This document shows, piece by piece, positions 1 through 4,638 of a stretch of DNA of 9,289 nucleotides. How positions within the stretch are numbered: the first letter of the stretch is position 1; each line of letters starts with the position of its first letter. The stretch is from an uncultured Lachnospiraceae bacterium. GTDB taxonomy: Bacteria > Bacillota_A > Clostridia > Lachnospirales > Lachnospiraceae. Location: positions 1-9,289 of the forward strand of contig CAMYVI010000090.1 in assembly GCA_947302185.1 (NCBI GenBank). Reading direction: 5' to 3'. A program made the translations under genes and the position numbers. The notes under the pieces were generated by a model that saw only the letters and a list, made by a program, of their open reading frames with translations, ran no database searches and had not been told where the DNA came from.

Positions 1-241
1 CGGAGACCACTGCTCACCGATCTCGGATACGACAATTCTTGCTTCGACCGGCGCGGACTGCCTGCATATCCGTCACGTCGAGACACAGCTGCCTTACGCG
101 ACGCTGGTCGCCGTGGTGTGCGCGGTGGGATATCTGGTTGCGGGATTCACGCTGACGCCGTGGATCGGACTTATTGTGTCGGCTGCTTTACTTGTCGGGA
201 CGGTTGTGTTCCTGAGCGGAAAGACCGGGAGCAGATCCTGA
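1..241 (+). CDS. NhaC-family Na+/H+ antiporter, C-terminal fragment
   Basis: Only the last 79 codons lie in the window; the gene begins upstream of base 1, is read from base 2 and stops with TGA at 239-241. The fragment opens with GDHCSPISDTTILAST, closely resembling the conserved GDHCSPISDTT segment of NhaC-type sodium/proton antiporters, inner-membrane proteins that exchange Na+ for H+ in pH and sodium homeostasis. After a short polar stretch (HIRHVETQLPYAT) come two hydrophobic segments that fit the last transmembrane helices: roughly VAVVCAVGYLVAGF and WIGLIVSAALLVGTVVFL. The protein ends in a short basic tail (GKTGSRS). It is convergent with asnB and shares the terminator at 274-326, so it is probably unrelated in regulation to the nitrogen genes. 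The substrate could be another cation or an amino-acid/Na+ pair, as in some NhaC-like exchangers; the fragment cannot decide this. Confidence 0.85.
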   Translation, partial: GDHCSPISDTTILASTGADCLHIRHVETQLPYATLVAVVCAVGYLVAGFTLTPWIGLIVSAALLVGTVVFLSGKTGSRS

Positions 242-273
242 ACATTCGACGGTTTTTCGTACAAAAATGATTG

Positions 274-326
274 AAAAGAGCCCGGCTTCCTCATGACGTC
301 AGTCATGAGGAAGCCGGGCTCTTTTT
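274..326. terminator. Bidirectional intrinsic terminator between antiporter gene and asnB
   Basis: A perfect 24-bp inverted repeat (arms 274-297 and 302-325) encloses a 4-nt loop, GTCA. The stem is GC-rich in the middle (AGCCCGGCTTCC). It is flanked by A residues on the left and T residues on the right, so RNA from either strand ends in a U-run: TTTTT at 322-326 on plus, TTTT at 277-274 on minus. It starts 33 nt after the antiporter stop and its right foot is 7 nt from the asnB stop. This fits a shared terminator for two convergent genes. Confidence 0.93.
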
Positions 327-333
327 GAACCGG

Positions 334-1917
334 TTACATGCCGCTCGCCCCATAGTTCGCAAGCACGCGTGCCGACGGATCGTCGACATCGCATCCGTCC
401 CATTCCCTGTTCGGCATCCAGAAATCGACCACCATCTCCGCCTGTCCGGGATAATACTTCTCAAAAATTTCCCGGTAGAGGAGCGATTCCTTCGTGAAGG
501 GGCGCGCATAATCATACATGGCGCATCTTGCAGCAAACTCATCGCCGGAATAGCGCTCCTCCGCGTACTCTTTCAGGTAATCCACCATAGAATGACCTAC
601 CGCATCCGAAAATGCCGCTTTCTCGCGCCACAGAATATCGTCCGGAAGATAATCCAGACCTTCGAACGCGCGGCGGAGCAGATATTTACCTTTCCCGTAT
701 TTATTGAGTTTGATTTCAGGGTCGAGACTCATCACGTATTTGACAAAATCCAGATCCCCGAACGGGACGCGCGCCTCCAGCGAGTTGACCGAGATGCACC
801 GGTCCGCGCGGAGCACGTCGTACATGTGGATCTCCCGGATTCTCTTGGAAGCTTCCTGCTGGAAGGCATCCGCCGAGGGTGCAAAGTCCGTGTACTTGTA
901 ACCGAACAGCTCGTCGGAAATCTCTCCCGTGAGAATAACACGTATGTCTGAGCTCTCGTGAATGGCCTTGCAGACCAGATACATGCCCATGCTTGCGCGG
1001 ATGGTCGTGATATCGTAAGTCCCGAGGAGCTCTATCAGAGTCTCGAGAGTGGATATGACTTCATCAGGCGTCATGTAGACTTCCGTGTGGTCCGCGCCGA
1101 TGAAGTCGGCGACCTGCCTCGCATACTTCAGATCGATGGCGTCTTCTCTCATACCGATGGCAAATGTCCTGATCGGCTGCTCACATTCCCGCGCTGCAAT
1201 CGCGCAGACGAGGGATGAATCGAGACCGCCGGAGAGCAGGAACCCCACTTTGGAGTCGGAAACGAGGCGCTTCTTCACGCCTTCTGTCAGCTTATTCCGG
1301 ATCTTCATGCTTGCGGTCGCCGGATCGTCGCGGCAAATAGCGTCAACTTGCGACGGGTCGGAGTAGCGGAAGAATCGGCCGCATTTGTAAAAATGACCGG
1401 GAGGGAAAGGCATTATTTTCTCAGAGAGTCCTACAAGGTTTTTCGGTTCGCTGGCGAAGAGGATTGTGCCTTCTTCGTCAAAGCCGTAATAGAGCGGCCG
1501 GATGCCGATCGGGTCCCTGGCTGCGATGTATTCGCCCGTCTGTCCGTCATAAATTACGCAGGCGAATTCCGCATCAAGCATGGCGAACATATCCGTTCCG
1601 TACTCACGGTACATGGGCAGAATGATCTCGCAGTCGCTGTCACTTGCAAATGTATATCCCTTTTCTCTCAGATCTGCTCTCACGGCTTCGAATCCGTAAA
1701 GCTCGCCGTTGCAGACAACGTAGCTCCCGTCCAGTTCAAAAGGCTGCATGCCCGAGGGCGTAAGCCCCATGATGGACAGCCGCCGGAACCCCAGAAGTCC
1801 GTTGCCGGTGTCTATGATCCGGCAGTCATCGGGACCTCTGGAAATCGTCCGTTCAAATCCCTTCCTGAATTTCTGCATGTCGTAAGAAGAACCGCAATAT
1901 CCCATAATTGAGCACAT
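334..1917 (-). CDS. asnB: Asparagine synthetase, glutamine-hydrolysing (AsnB type)
   Basis: 527 residues, close to the usual length of bacterial AsnB (about 550). It is a cytoplasmic enzyme converting aspartate, glutamine and ATP to asparagine, glutamate, AMP and PPi. The N-terminal class II amidotransferase domain begins MCSIMGYCG, with Cys2 exposed as nucleophile after Met removal. It continues with SRGPDD (26-31), RRLSIM (45-50, the position of the glutamine-binding Arg), CNGELYGF (69-76) and SDSDCEIIL (92-100). The synthetase domain shows the ATP-binding PP-loop SGGLDSS (229-235), GEISDELFG (331-339), LEARVPFGD (380-388) and REKAAFSDAVG (431-441). Two spots differ from the form I know best: Ser26 where HRGPD is typical, and GEISDELFGY where GEGSDELFGGY is typical; the core residues remain. 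The start is set by GGAGGG at 1924-1929, six nt before the ATG. The gene lies 29 nt after glnN, so it is probably the second gene of a glnN-asnB operon, consuming the glutamine GlnN makes. Confidence 0.95.
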   Translation of the reverse strand: MCSIMGYCGSSYDMQKFRKGFERTISRGPDDCRIIDTGNGLLGFRRLSIMGLTPSGMQPFELDGSYVVCNGELYGFEAVRADLREKGYTFASDSDCEIILPMYREYGTDMFAMLDAEFACVIYDGQTGEYIAARDPIGIRPLYYGFDEEGTILFASEPKNLVGLSEKIMPFPPGHFYKCGRFFRYSDPSQVDAICRDDPATASMKIRNKLTEGVKKRLVSDSKVGFLLSGGLDSSLVCAIAARECEQPIRTFAIGMREDAIDLKYARQVADFIGADHTEVYMTPDEVISTLETLIELLGTYDITTIRASMGMYLVCKAIHESSDIRVILTGEISDELFGYKYTDFAPSADAFQQEASKRIREIHMYDVLRADRCISVNSLEARVPFGDLDFVKYVMSLDPEIKLNKYGKGKYLLRRAFEGLDYLPDDILWREKAAFSDAVGHSMVDYLKEYAEERYSGDEFAARCAMYDYARPFTKESLLYREIFEKYYPGQAEMVVDFWMPNREWDGCDVDDPSARVLANYGASGM

Positions 1918-1946
1918 AGTTTACCCTCCAACCCGCATCAGGAAAA

Positions 1947-4043
1947 TCACTTCACTCCGAACAGCAGCTCACCGTATGTCGGAAACGGCCAGTAACTTCT
2001 CGCTGTGAGCTGTTCCGCCTTGTCGCAGGGCGCGCGGAGTTCGCTCATGACCGGAAGAAGCAGGTCGCGGACCATGGCCGACTCTTCTATGATATCTTTC
2101 GCATCCTGAACCTTCACGAGAGCCGCTTCGAGCTCATCTGTTTTTATTTCAATCTCATCGATCAGGCCGGAAAGTGTCTCTATGAGGCCTGTTTCGAAAC
2201 TGCATTTCAGACTCGGGACGACATCTTTCTTGGCAACGGCAGCCCGGGCCAGGTCAGACGCATAGCTCTCAATCGCGGGAGCAATCTGGGTTCTCGCCAT
2301 CCGGACCATCGTGTGGGCTTCGATATCCACACTCTTGCAGTAGTTCTCCAGCATGATATCCCGGCGGGAATGCAGCTCGTCGACTGAAAATACGCCCAGA
2401 GAGGTGAGCATGCTGACATTTTTCTCGTCGAGAAGGTGGGGCATACAGTCCGCTGTTGTCCGATAGTTCAGGAGCCCGCGCACTTCCGTCGCTTCCTTGA
2501 TCCAGGCGTCATCATAACCGTTGCCGTTGAAGATGATCCTCTTGTGATCGCGGATCGTCTTCTTGATCATTTCATGAAGCGCATCCTCGAAGTTTTCCGC
2601 ATTCTCCAATCTGTCGGCATAAATTCTCAGGCTCTCCGCGACGGCGCTGTTCAGCATGATATTGGTGCAGGCGATGCTGTTGGATGAGCCGAGCATACGG
2701 AATTCGAATTTGTTTCCCGTGAATGCAAACGGCGAAGTCCTGTTGCGATCCGTCGTATCCCTGTTGAACCTGGGAAGTACATCGACGCCGAGTTTCATCT
2801 TGATCTTCTTTGTTCCTTCATATGGCGTGTCGGAGTCGATTGCCTCAAGCACCGCGTTGAGTTCATCACCGAGGAAGATGGAGATAACGGCGGGCGGAGC
2901 CTCATTTGCACCGAGACGATGGTCGTTGCCGGCTGTGGCAACTGCCAGTCGAAGCAGATCCTGGTAATCGTCAACCGCCTTGATGACGGCGCAGAGGAAG
3001 AGCAGGAACTGGGCGTTTTCATACGGCGTTGCTCCCGGAGACAGCAGGTTTATGCCTGTGTCGGTCGCGATAGACCAGTTGTTGTGCTTACCGCTTCCGT
3101 TTACTCCGGCGAAAGGCTTCTCGTGGAGCAGACACACAAGGCCGTGCTTTGCGGCAACTTTCTGCATGATCTCCATGGTCAGCTGGTTGTGATCCGTCGC
3201 GATATTTGTCGTTGTATAAATGGGAGCGAGCTCATGCTGGGCCGGAGCTACCTCGTTGTGCTCTGTCTTTGCAAGGATGCCGAGCTTCCAGAGTTCGGCG
3301 TTCAGGTCTTCCATGAATGCGGCGACGCCGGGCTTGATGACGCCGAAGTAGTGATCGTCGAGCTGCTGGCCCTTGGGAGGCTGCGCCCCGAACAGCGTGC
3401 GGCCGGTATACTTGAGGTCTGGGCGCTGTTCATACATCTCTGCGGGAATCAGGAAGTACTCCTGCTCGGGCCCGACGGAGGATACGACACGCTTCGCCGA
3501 ATCGTTGCCGAAAAGGCGCAGAATTCTGAGAGCCTGCTTGCTGAGGACTTCCATGGAGCGCAGCAGAGGGGTCTTCTTGTCCAAAGCGTGGCCGCCGTAG
3601 GAGCAGAAGGCTGTGGGGATGCAGAGTGTCTTTCCTTTGATGAAGGCGTAGGACGTCGGGTCCCAGGCTGTGTATCCTCTCGCTTCGAAGGTGGCGCGAA
3701 GACCGCCGGATGGGAATGAGGATGCGTCCGGCTCGCCCTTGATCAGCTCCTTGCCGGAGAACTCCATGATGACGCTGCCGTCCGGAGACGGGGAAATGAA
3801 GCTGTCATGCTTCTCGGCGGTGATACCTGTCAGCGGCTGGAACCAGTGCGTGAAATGCGTAGCTCCGTGGTCAACGGCCCAGTCTTTCATCGCCTGGGCG
3901 ACGGCGTTGGCGACGCTGATGTCGAGGCGGCTTCCCTCATCGATTGTTTTTCTTAAAGAGGCGTAGACATCTGCGGACAGGGTAGCCCGCATGACGCGGT
4001 CATCGAAGACCATGCTTCCGAAATATTCCGGGACTGTATTCAT
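1947..4043 (-). CDS. glnN: Type III glutamine synthetase (GlnN)
   Basis: 698 residues, the size of GSIII subunits (about 700 to 730) and far longer than GSI or GSII. It makes glutamine from glutamate, ammonia and ATP and is the ammonium-capture step of the GS-GOGAT cycle. The N-terminal GSIII-specific region (about 1-180) includes [11 protein letters not shown] and THWFQPLTG (64-72). The catalytic part follows with GPEQEYFLI (191-199; metal-binding Glu), [15 protein letters not shown] (262-276), [10 protein letters not shown] (315-324; ATP/glutamate site), [15 protein letters not shown] (371-385), [18 protein letters not shown] (433-450) and SSNSIACTN (453-461). The C-terminal extension (about 480-698) is largely helical and ends [16 protein letters not shown], a typical GSIII tail. 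GAAAGGAG at 4053-4060, nine nt upstream, supports this ATG. It is the first gene of the minus-strand unit, preceded by a roughly 210-nt leader with promoter and terminator, and divergent from gltB. Expression is probably controlled by premature termination in that leader (inferred). Confidence 0.97.
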   Translation of the reverse strand: MNTVPEYFGSMVFDDRVMRATLSADVYASLRKTIDEGSRLDISVANAVAQAMKDWAVDHGATHFTHWFQPLTGITAEKHDSFISPSPDGSVIMEFSGKELIKGEPDASSFPSGGLRATFEARGYTAWDPTSYAFIKGKTLCIPTAFCSYGGHALDKKTPLLRSMEVLSKQALRILRLFGNDSAKRVVSSVGPEQEYFLIPAEMYEQRPDLKYTGRTLFGAQPPKGQQLDDHYFGVIKPGVAAFMEDLNAELWKLGILAKTEHNEVAPAQHELAPIYTTTNIATDHNQLTMEIMQKVAAKHGLVCLLHEKPFAGVNGSGKHNNWSIATDTGINLLSPGATPYENAQFLLFLCAVIKAVDDYQDLLRLAVATAGNDHRLGANEAPPAVISIFLGDELNAVLEAIDSDTPYEGTKKIKMKLGVDVLPRFNRDTTDRNRTSPFAFTGNKFEFRMLGSSNSIACTNIMLNSAVAESLRIYADRLENAENFEDALHEMIKKTIRDHKRIIFNGNGYDDAWIKEATEVRGLLNYRTTADCMPHLLDEKNVSMLTSLGVFSVDELHSRRDIMLENYCKSVDIEAHTMVRMARTQIAPAIESYASDLARAAVAKKDVVPSLKCSFETGLIETLSGLIDEIEIKTDELEAALVKVQDAKDIIEESAMVRDLLLPVMSELRAPCDKAEQLTARSYWPFPTYGELLFGVK

Positions 4044-4141
4044 AATAAATATCTCCTTTCTGTATAATTAATAATTTCTGTAACAAAAAAGACAAAGGTT
4101 CCTTTCGTGCCGGCACGAAAGACGCCTTTGTCTCTCATCAT
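4040..4141 (-). CDS. Putative leader ORF overlapping the glnN start
   Basis: A 33-codon frame starts at tandem ATG codons (4141-4139 and 4138-4136). It runs through the glnN-leader terminator and stops with a TGA that overlaps the glnN start as ATGA (4043-4040). The encoded peptide begins [14 protein letters not shown] and ends TERRYLL; it matches no family I know. The glnN ribosome binding site lies inside its last codons, so its translation would be coupled to glnN and a ribosome on it would melt the terminator stem. Against it: there is no good Shine-Dalgarno ahead of the ATGs (only GAAG about 8 nt away). The same frame is open further upstream, to an ATG at 4183, giving 47 codons. It may be a true leader peptide or a chance frame; the parallel frame in the gltB leader raises the odds somewhat. 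Confidence 0.25.
   Translation of the reverse strand: MMRDKGVFRAGTKGTFVFFVTEIINYTERRYLL
4085..4132 (-). terminator. Intrinsic terminator in the glnN leader (H3)
   Basis: On the minus strand GACAAAGG (4132-4125) pairs with CCTTTGTC (4098-4091). A symmetric 3x3 internal loop (CGT opposite GAA) comes next, then a perfect 20-nt palindrome CTTTCGTGCC/GGCACGAAAG (4121-4102). A run of six T (4090-4085) follows. This is a strong Rho-independent terminator about 120 nt into the glnN transcript and 41 nt before the gene, so it must be bypassed for glnN and asnB to be expressed. Read on the plus strand it has no U-run, so it acts in the glnN direction only. Confidence 0.85.
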
Positions 4142-4157
4142 GAATAGGGCTTCATTT

Positions 4158-4198
4158 ATCGGGCAATCCGGTTTGGAGGTCATCGATGATTGCCCGAT
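4158..4198 (-). other. Leader hairpin H2 with 19-nt loop
   Basis: An 11-bp perfect inverted repeat, ATCGGGCAATC (4158-4168) with GATTGCCCGAT (4188-4198), encloses a 19-nt loop. On the minus-strand RNA the loop reads ATCGATGACCTCCAAACCG and contains ACCTCC, which resembles an anti-Shine-Dalgarno sequence and could contact a GGAGGT-like site. No partner of matching strength lies in the leader; the glnN site is AAGGAG. It sits between H1 and the terminator, and its role is unknown. Confidence 0.6.
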
Positions 4199-4206
4199 TA
4201 TGACGA

Positions 4207-4245
4207 AAGGGCGTCTTTGAGTTGAGATTTCTCAAAGACGCCCTT
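4207..4245 (-). other. Leader hairpin H1 (candidate anti-antiterminator)
   Basis: A perfect 15-bp inverted repeat, AAGGGCGTCTTTGAG with CTCAAAGACGCCCTT, has a 9-nt loop. It begins about 8 nt after the predicted glnN transcription start. No U-run follows on the minus strand (the next bases are TCGTCATAAT), so it is not itself a terminator. Its 3' arm can pair with the 5' arm of the downstream terminator, which would make H1 the element that permits termination when folded. This role is inferred from complementarity only. Confidence 0.65.
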
Positions 4246-4260
4246 GCCTTATGCTTGCGC

Positions 4261-4289
4261 ATTTTACAGCAGGAGTTTGCCGGTGTCAA
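4261..4289 (-). promoter_or_regulatory. Promoter for glnN-asnB
   Basis: On the minus strand a perfect -35 TTGACA (4289-4284), a 17-bp spacer and a -10 TAAAAT (4266-4261) match the housekeeping sigma consensus with one deviation. The start point is predicted near 4253, immediately before hairpin H1. No other sequence this good is seen between it and glnN. Confidence 0.85.
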
Positions 4290-4321
4290 CTGTAAATATA
4301 GATTAAAATTGTATTTTGTGG

Positions 4322-4384
4322 AGTACAAGATTTTCTGTCGTAATTATGATTGTGAAGTACAAGATTTTCTACAAGATTTTCTGT
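4322..4384. repeat. Three copies of ACAAGATTTTCT between the divergent promoters
   Basis: Copies read AGTACAAGATTTTCTGT (4322-4338), AGTACAAGATTTTCT (4356-4370) and ACAAGATTTTCTGT (4371-4384). The second and third are directly abutting; the first is 34 nt upstream of the second, about three helical turns. The third runs into the gltB -35 box and the first lies about 33 bp upstream of the glnN -35, so a protein bound here could act on both promoters. The 14-mer ACAAGATTTTCTGT is an imperfect dyad (ACA/TGT ends, purines opposite pyrimidines). The bound factor is not known; a shared activator or repressor operator is the simplest reading. Confidence 0.7.
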
Positions 4385-4412
4385 TGACAATTCTGAATAA
4401 ACAGACTAACAT
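4384..4412 (+). promoter_or_regulatory. Promoter for gltB
   Basis: A perfect -35 TTGACA (4384-4389), a 17-bp spacer and a -10 TAACAT (4407-4412). The transcript should begin near 4418-4420, directly before the terminator hairpin at 4421. The -35 overlaps the end of the third ACAAGATTTTCT repeat, so a factor bound there could contact or block RNA polymerase. Confidence 0.83.
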
Positions 4413-4420
4413 GACGTGCA

Positions 4421-4480
4421 AGAAGCAACGGAGCTTCATGATGTTCAAAGGCATCAGAGTCTCCGTCGCTTCTTTTTTTT
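4421..4480 (+). terminator. Intrinsic terminator in the gltB leader
   Basis: AGAAGC (4421-4426) and ACGGAG (4428-4433) pair with CTCCGT (4461-4466) and GCTTCT (4468-4473) around a single A/C mismatch. The apex can extend with TGATG (4439-4443) pairing CATCA (4452-4456), leaving loop TTCAAAGG. A run of eight T (4473-4480) follows. The hairpin starts at or within a few nt of the predicted transcription start and lies about 160 nt before gltB, so it should abort most transcripts unless antitermination occurs. No convergent gene explains its presence here. Confidence 0.85.
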
Positions 4481-4557
4481 GTATCAAGATCGGTTCTTCC
4501 TCATTCAGTAGCGGAATACAGAAGACTCATCTATGTATCAGGCATAGGATTTTCTGA
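4438..4557 (+). CDS. Putative leader ORF in the gltB leader
   Basis: A 39-codon frame begins at tandem ATG codons (4438 and 4441) and ends TGA at 4557, 81 nt before the gltB start. GGAG (4430-4433) lies 4 nt before the first ATG and 7 nt before the second, so initiation at the second is plausible. The peptide begins MMFKGIRVSVASFFC and has no recognised family. Its first dozen codons are the terminator hairpin itself: a translating ribosome would open the 3' arm, while the folded hairpin would hide its ribosome binding site. The start resembles the glnN-leader frame (MM-x-KG-I/V). It could be a genuine regulatory leader peptide or a chance frame; the sequence alone does not settle it. Confidence 0.27.
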   Translation: MMFKGIRVSVASFFCIKIGSSSFSSGIQKTHLCIRHRIF

Positions 4558-4562
4558 AGTTT
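4548..4562. promoter_or_regulatory. CodY-like box in the gltB leader
   Basis: GATTTTCTGAAGTTT differs from the CodY consensus AATTTTCWGAAAATT at three of 15 positions. CodY is a branched-chain amino acid and GTP sensor of Bacillota that controls nitrogen genes. The site lies about 130 nt downstream of the predicted transcription start, where bound protein could act as a roadblock. The upstream ACAAGATTTTCT repeats share only the ATTTTCT half. Boxes with three mismatches also arise by chance in AT-rich DNA, and nothing here shows that the genome encodes CodY. Confidence 0.25.
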
Positions 4563-4622
4563 CATATTTCGGTTGAATTTTTTCCTGCCGGAAGAACGCC
4601 CAAATGCCAAAAGATACATGTA

Positions 4623-4630
4623 AGAGAGGA
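4623..4630 (+). promoter_or_regulatory. gltB: Ribosome binding site of gltB (decides the start)
   Basis: AGAGAGGA ends 8 nt before the ATG at 4639. An in-frame ATG at 4630 overlaps the purine-rich site itself and so has no usable spacing. The start at 4639 is therefore preferred, removing three residues (MVH). Confidence 0.8.
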
Positions 4631-4638
4631 TGGTGCAT

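Larger units (their letters stand above)
4044..4253 (-). promoter_or_regulatory. glnN 5' leader (candidate attenuator RNA)
   Basis: From the predicted transcription start near 4253 to the glnN ATG this leader is about 210 nt. In order on the minus strand it holds: hairpin H1 (4245-4207), hairpin H2 (4198-4158), a small ATGAA/TTCAT hairpin with a 6-nt loop (about 4155-4140), the motif TTCATGATG (4144-4136), and an intrinsic terminator H3 (4132-4085). About 30 AT-rich nt and the ribosome binding site follow. H1 lies at the very 5' end. Its 3' arm contains AAAGACGCC (+ strand 4210-4218 reversed), exactly complementary to GGCGTCTTT in the 5' arm of H3 (4118-4126). H1 plus H3 and an H1-H3 pairing therefore exclude each other, as in an attenuator. 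I do not recognise a T-box, a glutamine riboswitch or an ANTAR tandem hexaloop pattern. The regulator and ligand are unknown. Confidence 0.6.

Noticed and set aside
271..951. Long open frames antisense to asnB, glnN and gltB (for example 271-951 and 2919-3719 plus; 8521-9198 minus)
   Set aside because: They lack ribosome binding sites and recognisable motifs, and lie entirely opposite clearly coding genes with full conserved domains.
4176..4200. Plus-strand GGAGG followed by ATG and a five-codon frame (MIARL) in hairpin H2
   Set aside because: No plus-strand promoter lies between glnN and this point, and the region is better explained as the minus-strand glnN leader.
4085..4245. ANTAR-type tandem hexaloop hairpins or a T-box/glutamine riboswitch in the glnN leader
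   Set aside because: Loops of H1 (9 nt) and H2 (19 nt) do not fit the A1/G4 hexaloop pattern, the small ATGAA/TTCAT hexaloop lacks A1 and G4, and no T-box sequence or known glutamine aptamer core was seen.
4222..4437. Upstream extension of the gltB leader frame back to 4222
   Set aside because: This part lies across the divergent promoters and repeats and upstream of the predicted gltB transcription start, so it should not be in the transcript.
4493..4597. Long-range pairing GTTCTTCC (4493-4500) with GGAAGAAC (4590-4597) in the gltB leader
   Set aside because: Only eight base pairs across about 90 nt with no supporting structure; easily chance.
4630..4638. Upstream ATG at 4630 as the gltB start
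   Set aside because: It overlaps the purine-rich AGAGAGGA, so the spacing is impossible; the ATG at 4639 has an 8-nt spacing and still leaves a 13-residue propeptide before the catalytic Cys.
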